Assembly (NCBI GenBank): GCA_000621425.1
Contig: KK211276.1
Span: 278,884-342,883, forward strand
Reading direction: 5' to 3'
Length of the DNA: 64,000 nt
Source of the DNA: Lachnospiraceae bacterium AB2028
GTDB lineage: Bacteria; Bacillota; Clostridia; Lachnospirales; Lachnospiraceae
Shown: positions 8,670-16,831 of the stretch, piece by piece
Position numbering within the stretch: position 1 is the first letter of the stretch
How the letters are laid out: every line of letters starts with the position of its first letter
The notes under the pieces: generated by a model
The model's database searches: none
What the model was told of the DNA's origin: nothing
Seen by the model: the letters and a program-made list of their open reading frames with translations, nothing else
Position numbers and translations under genes: made by a program

Positions 8670-9671
8670 TCAGTTAGTTGCGTCTTCGTTATAGCCTGAC
8701 AAAAATTCTATATATCTTCCTGTACCGATAGCCACACAGGTCATTGGCTCATCAGCAGTCATGGTATTGATATGGGTACGCTCCTCAATAAGCTCTTCAA
8801 GACCTCTGAGCATAGCACCGCCGCCGGTAAGCACGATTCCACGGTCAACAATATCACCGGCAAGTTCAGGAGGAGTCTTCTCCAAAACGGAGCAGATGGT
8901 ATCAAGTATCTGGCTGGTAGTCTGCTTAAGAGCTTCCTGTGTCTCATCAGAAGAAACGCGGATAGTCTCAGGAAGTCCTGTTACCAGGTTACGTCCCCTT
9001 ACGTCCATATAATCAACCTCAGCGCGCTTAAAAGCGGTACCGATATTGATCTTTATATCTTCTGCAGTACGATCACCAACCAGCAGGTTATACTTGTTAC
9101 GCATATACCTTACTATAGCTTCATCAAAATCATCACCGGCAATCTTGATAGATGCACTTTCAACTGTTCCACCAAGAGATATAACCGCAACGTCGGTAGT
9201 TCCACCGCCGATATCTACGATCATGTTTCCCTGGGGCTTTGAAATATCGATGCCTGCACCGATAGCAGCAGCAATAGGCTCCTCGATAATAGCAACCTCT
9301 CTTGCACCTGCCTGATATGTAGCATCCTCAACAGCCTTCTTCTCAACTTCAGTAACACCACTGGGAACGCAGACTGCTATCCTGGGCTTTCTGAAAGTCT
9401 TCTTGCCCATAGCTTTAACGATGAAATACTTCATCATCTGCTCAGTAACGGTATAATTCGAAATAACGCCCTGCCTAAGTGGACGGACTGCCACGATATT
9501 TCCCGGTGTCCTACCTATCATAAGCCTGGCATCTTCACCTATAGCCTTTATCTTATTTGTGTCCCTGTCGAAGGCAACCACGCTTGGCTCCTTCAGTACA
9601 ACGCCCTTTCCCTTTATGTATACAAGGATGCTGGCTGTTCCCAGATCGATTCCCACATCCGAATAATTCAT
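8670..9671 (-). CDS. mbl: Actin-like cell-shape protein Mbl/MreB
   Basis: A 333-residue bacterial actin that forms membrane-associated filaments guiding the elongation machinery. The ATPase motifs are intact: phosphate 1 VGIDLGTASI near residue 7, phosphate 2 VDIGGGTTDVAVIS near 157, adenosine motif GIVLTGGGAMLRGL near 284. Length is typical. I use mbl rather than mreB because the gene is not next to mreCD but directly upstream of flhO/flhP as in Bacillus. The Shine-Dalgarno is AAAGGGGAA. Confidence 0.93.
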   Translation of the reverse strand: MNYSDVGIDLGTASILVYIKGKGVVLKEPSVVAFDRDTNKIKAIGEDARLMIGRTPGNIVAVRPLRQGVISNYTVTEQMMKYFIVKAMGKKTFRKPRIAVCVPSGVTEVEKKAVEDATYQAGAREVAIIEEPIAAAIGAGIDISKPQGNMIVDIGGGTTDVAVISLGGTVESASIKIAGDDFDEAIVRYMRNKYNLLVGDRTAEDIKINIGTAFKRAEVDYMDVRGRNLVTGLPETIRVSSDETQEALKQTTSQILDTICSVLEKTPPELAGDIVDRGIVLTGGGAMLRGLEELIEERTHINTMTADEPMTCVAIGTGRYIEFLSGYNEDATN

Positions 9672-9749
9672 TTTACTGTTCCCCTTTCAAAACTTAGAAA
9701 CTTTTTCACGGCACATTCATGCCGAACTTACCACGCAAAAATCAAAAGT

Positions 9750-9778
9750 ATTATATAACAACTCATTTTTAAATGCAA
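9750..9778 (-). promoter_or_regulatory. Probable sigma-A promoter of mbl
   Basis: On the minus strand a TATAAT (-10, 9750-9755) stands 17 bases from TTGCAT (-35, 9773-9778; three of six consensus bases). Transcription would begin about 75 bases before the mbl start codon and could run through the flagellar rod genes. Position and -10 are good; the -35 is weak. Confidence 0.55.
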
Positions 9779-9799
9779 ATATGTAAACCAAACTAACGT

Positions 9800-9825
9800 A
9801 AAAGGGGCTCTTTTCAAGCCCCTTT
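9800..9825 (-). terminator. Intrinsic terminator after the NlpC/P60 gene
   Basis: On the minus strand the arms AAAGGGGCT and AGCCCCTTT enclose an 8-base loop, and T's follow the 3' arm. It lies 33 bases after the stop of the NlpC/P60 gene and separates it from mbl. Confidence 0.8.
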
Positions 9826-9857
9826 CATTCACATTATATTTTATAACTACTATTGTC

Positions 9858-11183
9858 TTAGAAAATTCTTCTTACTGCAAGGACTCCTCTGTAGTTTGCA
9901 TTACCGATAACGATACCGGTACGGGAAGTACTTGCATGAACAATCTTGCCACCGCCGATATACAGTGCCACATGTCCTGAGTAGCAGAGAATATCACCGG
10001 GCTGTGCATTTGCAATACCGCCTGGAACTTCATATCCCACGCTTCTGTCCGCTGTAGATGAGTGGGGCAGTGATACACCGAACTGCTTGTATACACTCAT
10101 TACGAAACCTGAACAGTCAGCACCGTTCGTCAGACTGGTTCCACCGTATACATAAGGATTACCTACAAACTGGCAAGCATAATTTGCAACATCCACACCC
10201 AGACCACTTCCGGGAATATTAGGTGCAGTATAAGCACTGGAGTTGGAAGAAGAATTCTTCTTGCTATTCTTCCTGGCTGCTGCCTCAGCTGCTGCGATAG
10301 CAGCCTTTCTCTCAGCCTCTTCCCTGGCAAGTCTTGCTTCTTCTTCTGCCTTGGATTCAGCCTGTACGAAATCGGTTCTTAAATCCACATACTCTGTAGA
10401 TACGTAACCGTCACCTTCTTCTATGGAAACCTTAACCCAATCAGCTGTCTCCTCGAGAACCACAAGATCTTCACCCATAGGGATAAGTCCAAGTACACCG
10501 GAATCCATTGACTTTTCCATACGTACCCTTAATGTAGTGGTATTAACAGTTGCCATACGCGTTCCGACTTTCTTAGCCAGCTCTATGGCATTCTCACCTG
10601 TCACACAGTACTCAGCCTTAACATATCCGGTAACATTGCCGGACTTAATCTTGTACCAGCCGTTTCTCTCTTCGATAAACTGTCCTGCGGAATTGTCGTA
10701 AAGCTTACCTACAACATCACCATCAGTACTGGGTACGGCACGTACATTTACGAAATTATCGACATCTGCAATAACCAGATTACTGAAATGCTCAGGATCC
10801 CTTGCTTCAGCTTCGTTTTCTGAAACAACCTGTGCTTCCCTGACATCCTCAACAGCAATCTCTGCCTCGATTATCGCACCTACAGCGCTCTTTGCTGCTT
10901 CCTTAGCACCGGTATCATCCGTAAGCAGAGCCTTTGCCGCACCTACGGAATAAAGCTCAGGAATGCAGACTGCATCAGGCTTTTCTTCCATGGCCTCTGC
11001 TGCACCTTTAACAGCGATGACAGATGCTGCATCCACCATCTTTACCTGCTGGGGCAGATCCAATTCTACCTCTGCCACCGGAACTTCAGCCCTTGCCCTT
11101 GTTCCCGAAAAAACAGACGAAACGAATACAACCGCAAGTGTTCCGGCTAAAACCGCTTTGATTCTTTTACTTTGTTTTGCCAT
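9858..11183 (-). CDS. Secreted NlpC/P60 peptidoglycan endopeptidase with SH3 repeats
   Basis: A 441-residue exported wall hydrolase that should cut within peptidoglycan stem peptides. N-terminal signal peptide (basic KQSKR, then hydrophobic VLAGTLAVVFVSSVFSG, ARA-like cleavage near residue 32). Two bacterial SH3 wall-binding domains (about 135-195 and 205-270) follow, then a charged Ala/Glu coiled-coil linker (275-320) and the NlpC/P60 domain to the end, with catalytic Cys in ADCSGF (about 358) and His in GHVALYIG and IVHAS. It is a single-gene unit with its own consensus promoter and terminator. A WalR-like box lies in its leader. Confidence 0.94.
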   Translation of the reverse strand: MAKQSKRIKAVLAGTLAVVFVSSVFSGTRARAEVPVAEVELDLPQQVKMVDAASVIAVKGAAEAMEEKPDAVCIPELYSVGAAKALLTDDTGAKEAAKSAVGAIIEAEIAVEDVREAQVVSENEAEARDPEHFSNLVIADVDNFVNVRAVPSTDGDVVGKLYDNSAGQFIEERNGWYKIKSGNVTGYVKAEYCVTGENAIELAKKVGTRMATVNTTTLRVRMEKSMDSGVLGLIPMGEDLVVLEETADWVKVSIEEGDGYVSTEYVDLRTDFVQAESKAEEEARLAREEAERKAAIAAAEAAARKNSKKNSSSNSSAYTAPNIPGSGLGVDVANYACQFVGNPYVYGGTSLTNGADCSGFVMSVYKQFGVSLPHSSTADRSVGYEVPGGIANAQPGDILCYSGHVALYIGGGKIVHASTSRTGIVIGNANYRGVLAVRRIF

Positions 11184-11204
11184 ATATATTAAACCCTTGT
11201 AAAT

Positions 11205-11221
11205 TGTTACAATTTTGTTAA
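11205..11221 (+). promoter_or_regulatory. WalR-like box (TGTWAH-N5-TGTWAH)
   Basis: The plus strand reads TGTTAC-AATTT-TGTTAA, a perfect match to the Bacillus/Staphylococcus WalR (YycF) consensus TGTWAH-N5-TGTWAH. Two further half sites flank it (TGTAAA at 11198 and TGTTAC at 11225). It lies just downstream of the predicted start of transcription of the NlpC/P60 gene, a position that in other species goes with repression. That WalR binds it here is inference. Confidence 0.4.
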
Positions 11222-11231
11222 AACTGTTACG

Positions 11232-11260
11232 AATATATCACAGTTCACCTGTTTTGTCAA
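11232..11260 (-). promoter_or_regulatory. Sigma-A promoter of the NlpC/P60 gene
   Basis: On the minus strand a perfect -35 TTGACA (11255-11260) is separated by exactly 17 bases from TATATT (-10, 11232-11237). Transcription would begin about 40 bases before the ATG at 11183. Confidence 0.8.
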
Positions 11261-11337
11261 CCTTGACACTACAATATATGCGTTGCGCACACTACATATG
11301 GCAATTTGTAAAATACAAGGTAGACATAATATTTAAA

Positions 11338-12099
11338 TCACGAAAACAGTATACCACGAATTTTCTTTTTGTATGTAACAAATTCTTCAGATGTTGTATA
11401 TGACGGATCCCTGGGCTTTGGATCTGTCACCGGTATGTTCTCTGACAGTCCTGCCGGTTCTCCCTTCATTATATATATTCTGTCAGAGATCAGAATTGCC
11501 TCATCTACATCATGGGTAATAAATATAGTAGAAAGCTTTATCTCTTCCATGACCTCCAGAAACCACTCCTGCATGGCAGTCCTGGTTATAGTATCCAGCG
11601 CACTGAAAGGTTCGTCCAGCAATGCCACTTTATTTCCCGTAAGGTAGGTGCGCAAAAGCGCAGCCCTCTGCCGCATTCCGCCGGAAAGCTGGGCCGGGTA
11701 CTTCTTCTCCGTGCCTGTCAGTCCAAAGTGTTCAAAATACTCTGCTGCCTGCTCCCTGGCATCCTTTTTCTTTACTCCTTTTAGTGTAAGCGGCAAAGCC
11801 ACATTATCTATAACATACTTATGCGGAAGCAAAAGGTCTTTCTGCAGCATGTAGCTTAAGAAACCCGACTTGCCGGTAATGTCCTGCCAATCCTCAGCAC
11901 TGTCTCCCTTTAAAAGCACTCTGCCTTCGTCCGGCATTGTCAGTCCGGATAGAACATTAAATAAAGTAGATTTCCCTACTCCGCTTATGCCGAGAAGACA
12001 TACGAGCTCACCCTCGCCAAGGGTGAGCCCAATATCTTTAAGAACAGTCTTGTCACTGTATGATTTTGTGATGTGCTCTGCACGCAGTATCTCGTTCAT
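11338..12099 (-). CDS. thiZ: ThiZ-type ABC transporter ATPase (thiamine precursor uptake)
   Basis: A 253-residue ABC ATPase of the nitrate/taurine/ThiZ subfamily. Walker A GISGVGKST near residue 38, signature LSGGMRQR near 138, Walker B VALLDEPFSALD near 157, switch His in FITHD. It is the last gene of the operon thiamine-binding protein, ThiX, ThiY, ThiZ, which is headed by a TPP riboswitch, so the substrate is most likely a hydroxymethylpyrimidine-type thiamine precursor rather than nitrate or sulfonate. 30 bases after thiY. Confidence 0.88.
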   Translation of the reverse strand: MNEILRAEHITKSYSDKTVLKDIGLTLGEGELVCLLGISGVGKSTLFNVLSGLTMPDEGRVLLKGDSAEDWQDITGKSGFLSYMLQKDLLLPHKYVIDNVALPLTLKGVKKKDAREQAAEYFEHFGLTGTEKKYPAQLSGGMRQRAALLRTYLTGNKVALLDEPFSALDTITRTAMQEWFLEVMEEIKLSTIFITHDVDEAILISDRIYIMKGEPAGLSENIPVTDPKPRDPSYTTSEEFVTYKKKIRGILFS

Positions 12100-12129
12100 T
12101 TATGCTAAATCCGTTCTACAACATCGTTT

Positions 12130-13149
12130 TTATTCAGGTAAATACTCATTTGTAAAGCCGAAACCTGCAGGGATCTCATCACTGAGCCCGTTTTCATACA
12201 GCCAGGTGAAGAATGCATCCCATCTGGCCTGATCTATGTATCCCCACTGTGATACTTCAGCCTTGTACTGGTCAGCAAGCCAGTTCTGACTTTCCTTTAC
12301 AAGCGCAGCATCCAATTCCGGAACCTGCTTGCACAGAATCTCTGCAGCTGAATCAGGATCAGCTATTGCATACTCATATCCCTTTGCGGTTGCCCTTAAG
12401 AATGCCTTAGCTGTTTCGGGATTCTCGCTTAACCAGTTAGTATTGGAGATGATCACGGGGCTGTAGTAATCAAACTCAGGTGTGATGTCCTTAAAATAGA
12501 TCATATTTGTATCAAGGCCGGCCTGCTTGCAGCTTATACCTGCCCATGCATAATAAACCCAGATAGCATCGATATCCTGCTGAAGTGCTGCAGGTTCATT
12601 CTCAACATACTCAGGAATCATGTTTACCTTTGAAAAATCCCCTCCGTCAGCCTCAACTATATTCTGCATCATGGCTTTTTCAATGGGAAGGTCCCATGTG
12701 GCATAATTCTTACCCTCTAATCCTTTAGGTGAATCTATACCGTCCTCTTTCAGGGAAATAATACCTGATGTATTATGCTGTATAAGTGCGGCAACTGCCT
12801 CTACCGGGATATCCTCTTCCGATGTAAATACAGGGGGAAGGTAATCCTGGAAATCGATTCCGAACTGTGCCTGACCGGAAGCTACCATTGCAACGGCACC
12901 GTCCTCGGGGGGCTGAACGATCGAAACATTTAAGCCTTCCTCTGCAAAATAGCCCTGGTCCTGTGCTACGTAAAATCCAGTGTGGTTAGTGTTAGGCGTC
13001 CAGTCAAGGACAAGGGTGATATCCGTCATTTCAGCAGGCTCTGCCTCGCCCTGCGCCTCCGGAGTGTTCTGTGTGCATGCCGTCATTGATAAAGCCGTAA
13101 CAGCGGCAGCGCCTAATCCCAATAATTTCTTTGCAATGTTCTTTTTCAT
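12130..13149 (-). CDS. thiY: ThiY-type substrate-binding lipoprotein (pyrimidine precursor)
   Basis: A 339-residue NMT1/THI5-like binding protein. The lipoprotein signal is KKLLGLGAAAVTALSMTAC with Cys near residue 25 as the lipidated residue, so it is tethered outside the membrane. The start of the mature domain, ITLVLDWTPNTNHTGFYVAQDQGYF, is typical of ThiY/THI5 proteins that bind formyl-aminopyrimidine or HMP. TPP riboswitch control and the neighbouring ThiX/ThiZ genes agree. The exact ligand cannot be read from the sequence. Confidence 0.88.
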   Translation of the reverse strand: MKKNIAKKLLGLGAAAVTALSMTACTQNTPEAQGEAEPAEMTDITLVLDWTPNTNHTGFYVAQDQGYFAEEGLNVSIVQPPEDGAVAMVASGQAQFGIDFQDYLPPVFTSEEDIPVEAVAALIQHNTSGIISLKEDGIDSPKGLEGKNYATWDLPIEKAMMQNIVEADGGDFSKVNMIPEYVENEPAALQQDIDAIWVYYAWAGISCKQAGLDTNMIYFKDITPEFDYYSPVIISNTNWLSENPETAKAFLRATAKGYEYAIADPDSAAEILCKQVPELDAALVKESQNWLADQYKAEVSQWGYIDQARWDAFFTWLYENGLSDEIPAGFGFTNEYLPE

Positions 13150-13179
13150 AGTTTTCTCCTTTTTTTATATTAAAAAATT

Positions 13180-13947
13180 TTACTCTTCATCAAGATGTTC
13201 CCAGGGCATGGACCTGTACTGTATGTACTTAACCAGCTCCATGAGCAGTAAACTTATAAGCGAGACCAGTAAAATAACGGCAAACATCTTATCGTATGAT
13301 AAAGACTTCTTCACTCTCGTCATATACACACCCAGGCCTGTAAACCCCCCCAGCCATTCGGCAATCACCGCACCCACTATGGAATAAGATACGGCAATCT
13401 TCAGTCCGGAAAAAAAGTTTCCCATTGCTGACGGGAATTTCACATTCCAGAATATCTGTCTTCTGCCGGCCCCCATGGACTTCATCATCTTTACCATATC
13501 CGAATCTACAGACTGGAAACCTTCCAGCAGACCTACTGCCATTGGGAAAAATGAAACCAGTACCACCAGTATCACCTTCGGAACTATACCATAGGAAAAC
13601 CAAAGTATCAGTAAAGGTGCAATGGCAACCGGCGGGATAGTCTGGGTAAGTACAAGTATCGGATATAATGCGCTTTTTACCAGCGGGAAAGTATCCATTA
13701 ATGCGGCACAGCAAAAACCAAGCAGCACCCCCATTAACAGTCCCAGAAAAGCTTCAAGCATTGTTACTCCCGCATGATGCATCAGCAGCGGGAAATCACT
13801 TATAAGAGCATTCCCCACATCAAGCGGTGACGGCAGCATGAAACCGGGCACCAGCTCAAGCACACATACAATCTGCCATATGACCACGAATGCAATGACC
13901 GTAGCCAGCGGTATCAGTAATTCCTTTGCCTTGTTTTTCCCTTTCAT
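13180..13947 (-). CDS. thiX: ThiX-type ABC transporter permease
   Basis: A 255-residue BPD_transp_1 permease with about six membrane helices and the cytoplasmic EAA-like loop (MVKMMKSMGAGRRQIFWNVKFPSAMGNFF near residues 160-190) that contacts the ATPase. It belongs to the SsuC/ThiX group. It lies 18 bases after the thiamine-binding gene and 30 before thiY. With ThiY and ThiZ it forms the importer. Confidence 0.88.
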   Translation of the reverse strand: MKGKNKAKELLIPLATVIAFVVIWQIVCVLELVPGFMLPSPLDVGNALISDFPLLMHHAGVTMLEAFLGLLMGVLLGFCCAALMDTFPLVKSALYPILVLTQTIPPVAIAPLLILWFSYGIVPKVILVVLVSFFPMAVGLLEGFQSVDSDMVKMMKSMGAGRRQIFWNVKFPSAMGNFFSGLKIAVSYSIVGAVIAEWLGGFTGLGVYMTRVKKSLSYDKMFAVILLVSLISLLLMELVKYIQYRSMPWEHLDEE

Positions 13948-13965
13948 AGCTTACGTTAAACTCTC

Positions 13966-14274
13966 TTATGCCTGATGATGCTTGGCAGTCTTTCTCTCAA
14001 TGGTAAGTTCTTCGCCTGCAGGCTTGTATGTGATCTTTACATAGCTCATCACACTGGGAGCACCAGCCTCAATTGCAATATACTGGCAGTGCTTTACGAT
14101 TTCCATCAGTTCCTCGTAGTCACCCTCCATTGCAGTTTCACAGGGTCCTACATAATACTCTACACCGGTGCTTTTGATATAGTCGATGACTTCGTCGACT
14201 ATACGGACGATCTCTTCATCCTCCAGCACGGAAGGTAATACCTGGATTGCTACATTTGCATTTAGTTTTTTCAT
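13966..14274 (-). CDS. MTH1187-family thiamine-binding protein
   Basis: A 102-residue soluble protein of the MTH1187/YkoF-like (DUF77) family, whose members bind thiamine or its precursors in the cytoplasm; the hallmarks are the start NANVAIQVLP, the VDEVIDYIKSTGVEYYVGPCETAMEGDYEE core and a C-terminal beta strand. The frame is open to 14409, but that stretch contains the riboswitch terminator; the ATG at 14274 with AAAGGGAAAA upstream is the real start. First gene of the TPP-controlled operon. Confidence 0.87.
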   Translation of the reverse strand: MKKLNANVAIQVLPSVLEDEEIVRIVDEVIDYIKSTGVEYYVGPCETAMEGDYEELMEIVKHCQYIAIEAGAPSVMSYVKITYKPAGEELTIERKTAKHHQA

Positions 14275-14288
14275 AGTTTTCCCTTTCT

Positions 14289-14304
14289 GCCACATATATA
14301 TGGC
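14289..14304 (-). other. Leader hairpin running into the Shine-Dalgarno
   Basis: On the minus strand GCCATA and TGTGGC pair (six pairs with one wobble, loop TATA) and are followed at once by AGAAAGGG, the ribosome-binding site of the gene at 14274. The same layout (short hairpin ending in GGC, then AGAAAG) is found before the genes starting at 15287, 25130 and, less well, 37069. Function unknown. Confidence 0.4.
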
Positions 14305-14389
14305 TCTGTTTTTTACACTCCCACGCTCAGCTCGCAGCAAGCTGCTCGCTGATGAGTTGCCGGTCAGATACCTGACCGTCTTATCACAC

Positions 14390-14420
14390 AAAAAAGCCCT
14401 TCCTGTCACACAGGAAGAGC
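14390..14420 (-). terminator. Intrinsic terminator (expression platform) of the TPP riboswitch
   Basis: On the minus strand GCTCTTCCTG and CAGGAAGGGC form a 10-pair stem with one wobble and a 5-base loop, followed by TTTTTT. It lies about 25 bases after the aptamer and 115 before the first gene, so the riboswitch should act by premature termination when thiamine pyrophosphate is bound. Confidence 0.85.
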
Positions 14421-14442
14421 CCTTAAATCATCAATGGATCAT

Positions 14443-14545
14443 ACTCCCTACGCCGGCATTATCCGGATCAGGTTCTGGGTTTCTCCCATAGGATTGATGA
14501 CGAAACAGCCATCTCTCAGCCTAATTCATTAAGCACTCCCGTGAC
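14443..14545 (-). promoter_or_regulatory. TPP riboswitch (THI element) aptamer
   Basis: The minus strand carries the conserved THI-box pieces in order: GGGAGTGC, GGCTGAGA, then after a variable arm AACCTGATCCGGATAATG and CCGGCGTAGGGA. These form the two ligand-binding arms of the TPP aptamer. It is preceded by a consensus promoter and followed by a terminator, and controls the uptake operon below it. Confidence 0.96.
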
Positions 14546-14553
14546 ACTTGTCC

Positions 14554-14582
14554 ATTATAGTTTTGCGGTGTGCGATTGTCAA
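14554..14582 (-). promoter_or_regulatory. Consensus sigma-A promoter of the thiamine uptake operon
   Basis: On the minus strand TTGACA (14577-14582) is followed by a 17-base spacer and TATAAT (14554-14559), a perfect match to the sigma-A consensus. The start point would be just ahead of the riboswitch aptamer. The 332-base gene-free stretch 14275-14606 is thus accounted for by promoter, aptamer, terminator and a structured leader. Confidence 0.92.
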
Positions 14583-14606
14583 ATGGTTATTTTAAATAAT
14601 ATCAAT

Positions 14607-15287
14607 TCACGCCCCGTGGCGGTTTTTGTAGTCAGCCCTTATCTCATCAAGCATCTCATCCCCTGCCTCATCATAAGCCGCACTCATCATCTTAGCGCTT
14701 CCGCATGACCTTGCACAGCTTACAAGCTTTGACATTACTGAGAAATTAAGCGCAGTACCTTCTTCGTCGCATTCGTATCTTACAGCCCTGTTAGCAGCCA
14801 CTCCGAATCTTCCTGCCACCTCGATTGCGTCAATGTTTGCCCCCATAAAGATGAACTCCCAGTGCTGCTTTCTCTTTTTCTTTTCCACCATCTTTTTAAC
14901 CTTGGCATAAGTGTATTCTTTGCTGGCATTCTCCATTCCGTCCGTGGTGATTATGAACAGTGTCTTCTCAGGCCTTTCTGATTCGGGCATTGCCTTCTGC
15001 ATCTTGTCCGTATGATGGATGGCACCGCCTACCGCATCCAGCAGTGCAGTACATCCCCTTACGAAATACTCCCTGTCAGTCATCTTCTCAACCTTTTTCA
15101 GGTCGATCCTGTCATGCAGGATCTCTGTCTTATCATCAAAAAGCACCGTGGAAATGATGGCATCCCCCTCTTCCTTCTTCTGCCGCTCCAGCATGGAATT
15201 GAACCCACCTATGGTATCTGCCTCAAGTCCTGACATTGATCCGCTGCGGTCAAGAATAAATACTATCTCTGTTAAACCCTTCTTCAT
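14607..15287 (-). CDS. VWA-domain protein
   Basis: A 226-residue protein that is almost entirely a von Willebrand A domain, with an intact MIDAS metal site: DRSGSMSG near residue 13, the Thr in GCTALLDAVGG near 79, and TTDGMEN near 114. There is no signal peptide or membrane helix, so it is cytoplasmic. Such stand-alone VWA proteins usually bridge partners in metal- or ATP-dependent complexes. The macro-domain gene lies 139 bases upstream with a terminator between, so they need not share a transcript. The real partner is unknown. Confidence 0.85.
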   Translation of the reverse strand: MKKGLTEIVFILDRSGSMSGLEADTIGGFNSMLERQKKEEGDAIISTVLFDDKTEILHDRIDLKKVEKMTDREYFVRGCTALLDAVGGAIHHTDKMQKAMPESERPEKTLFIITTDGMENASKEYTYAKVKKMVEKKKRKQHWEFIFMGANIDAIEVAGRFGVAANRAVRYECDEEGTALNFSVMSKLVSCARSCGSAKMMSAAYDEAGDEMLDEIRADYKNRHGA

Positions 15288-15304
15288 AACTTACCTCGCT
15301 TTCT

Positions 15305-15317
15305 GCCGGTGTCCGGC
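15305..15317 (-). other. Leader hairpin running into the Shine-Dalgarno
   Basis: On the minus strand GCCGG-ACA-CCGGC forms a perfect five-pair stem directly followed by AGAAAGCGAGG, the ribosome-binding region of the VWA gene. Same layout as at 14289-14304 and 25149-25163. Confidence 0.4.
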
Positions 15318-15362
15318 TTTGCATTCCTTCGTTCTGAGATAAGTATAAGTAAAAGCAAAATA

Positions 15363-15390
15363 AAAATGGTCGCCTGACAGGCGACATTTT
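15363..15390 (-). terminator. Intrinsic terminator after the macro-domain gene
   Basis: On the minus strand AAAATG-GTCGCC-TGTCA-GGCGAC-CATTTTTA style stem: GTCGCC pairs with GGCGAC around a 5-base loop and the flanking AAAATG/CATTTT extends it, ending in T's. It lies about 36 bases after the macro-domain stop codon. Confidence 0.75.
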
Positions 15391-15426
15391 AAAACTCGTA
15401 TTGCTATAAAAATTATAATATTTGTC

Positions 15427-16821
15427 CTAAAGCAACAGCGGCTGGTCGTGCTCGAAAAGAGCAAGATTTATGGTGTATGTATCATAGACTTCATTTTCGA
15501 TAAAGTATTCAATGATCAGATCAAACTTATTGCTGGGCGACAGTGCATATCCCGCCCTTCCGATAAGGTCCTTTGTCTCGTCCAGATTAAGATTCAAGGC
15601 TAAGGCAAATGCAACCGCCGTTATCTTCTTTGGCTGATAATCTGTATTGCTACGGATTTTTGAGAAAAGTTTCCTGTCCACGTTCGCACGCTTATAAACC
15701 TCCGTATCAGTATACCCCTTTTCATCTATAAGTCTGAAAAGGCTCTCCTGCCAGGTTTCGCTAACATTTGCCATCAGGTCATCTAAACTGCGCGTCTGCT
15801 TAGCTTTGCCTTCGGCTGCCGGTACATTAAGCATTCCGGCCGAATACATGCCACGAACCGGTCCTTCAAAAACTTGCTCCATACACATAGATGACCGAGC
15901 CATCTGCGCAGAAGCTGCCGGCATAGCTGATGCCGGCATGGATGCCCCAAAGAAAGCATTCGAAGGAGCCGCCTGTCTTCCGGCATTTTTTCCCGTTAAA
16001 TCCGCATCGGACTTCGTACTGTTTTCCGGTTCTTCAGCCAGACATTCTTCATCTGAAACTTCATCAGCGCCGCCATCACAGAAATCATCTGAAGATATCT
16101 CCCTTGCCACACTCTCATGCATGGGAACGGCTTCATTCTTCCGTCCCATCTTACCAAACATTCCGAAGAGGTTGTGCAGACGTCCTCTGGATGAATCCAC
16201 AGATGACGAAAAAGTTTCATTTGGCGAAGTGTCAGCAATAACCGTATCATTCTCACGTCTGTCCGCCGCATACTCTTCATCCAGAGTGCTCTCTACATAA
16301 TTGTCATCAATATACTCGTCAACGCCGGAGAAGACTTTATCGGAAAGCACAAATGACTCTTTATCAAAAACCACAAGCGTGATTTCCATGTCTTCCTGCG
16401 ACAGAAACTCACCAAATACGGACACCGCTATCTTAAGCGCCTCATCCTTAGGAAATCCGTACACGCCCGTAGCAATAAGCGGAAATGCTATGCTCTCGCA
16501 GCCAAGTTCTTTTGCCAGCTTAAGGCTGTTTTCATAACAGCTCCTTACAGTTTCTTTTTCGCCGTGCTCCCCATCTGTCCACTCCGGCCCCACTGTATGG
16601 ATTATGTATTTTGCATTAAGGGCAAAGGCAGATGTCACCGCAGACTGTCCCACAGCAATATCGCCTATTTTTTCTCTTTCCCTAAGCAGTGCATCTGCCC
16701 CTGCTGCCGCATAAATAGCCGCATCAGTCCCTCCTGCATAAACAGGTTTCGGATTGGCTGTATTTACTATGGCATCCGCAGATACTTTTGTTATGTCGTT
16801 CCTGACAATATTAAATGACAT
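15427..16821 (-). CDS. Macro-domain protein with C-terminal HTH-like domain
   Basis: A 464-residue fusion. Residues 1-165 are a macro domain of the ADP-ribose-binding/deacetylase type: NTANP near 20, the glycine-rich YAGGTDAAIYAAAG near 29-42, and the phosphate loop IATGVYGFP near 114. Residues 170-335 are low-complexity, acidic and Ala/Ser-rich. The end (about 345-464) is an all-helical domain with an Xre-like helix-turn-helix look (YTDTEVYKRANVDRKLFSKIRS) and a conserved tail (FDLIIEYFIENEVYDTYTIN). Such proteins should read or remove ADP-ribose; a role in DNA or RNA binding by the C-terminus is inference. A VWA protein follows. Confidence 0.85.
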   Translation of the reverse strand: MSFNIVRNDITKVSADAIVNTANPKPVYAGGTDAAIYAAAGADALLREREKIGDIAVGQSAVTSAFALNAKYIIHTVGPEWTDGEHGEKETVRSCYENSLKLAKELGCESIAFPLIATGVYGFPKDEALKIAVSVFGEFLSQEDMEITLVVFDKESFVLSDKVFSGVDEYIDDNYVESTLDEEYAADRRENDTVIADTSPNETFSSSVDSSRGRLHNLFGMFGKMGRKNEAVPMHESVAREISSDDFCDGGADEVSDEECLAEEPENSTKSDADLTGKNAGRQAAPSNAFFGASMPASAMPAASAQMARSSMCMEQVFEGPVRGMYSAGMLNVPAAEGKAKQTRSLDDLMANVSETWQESLFRLIDEKGYTDTEVYKRANVDRKLFSKIRSNTDYQPKKITAVAFALALNLNLDETKDLIGRAGYALSPSNKFDLIIEYFIENEVYDTYTINLALFEHDQPLLL

Positions 16822-16831
16822 ATGACTCCTG

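Noticed and set aside
14275..14409. Longer N-terminus for the thiamine-binding protein
   Set aside because: The stretch contains the riboswitch terminator and leader hairpins; the family starts at the ATG at 14274.
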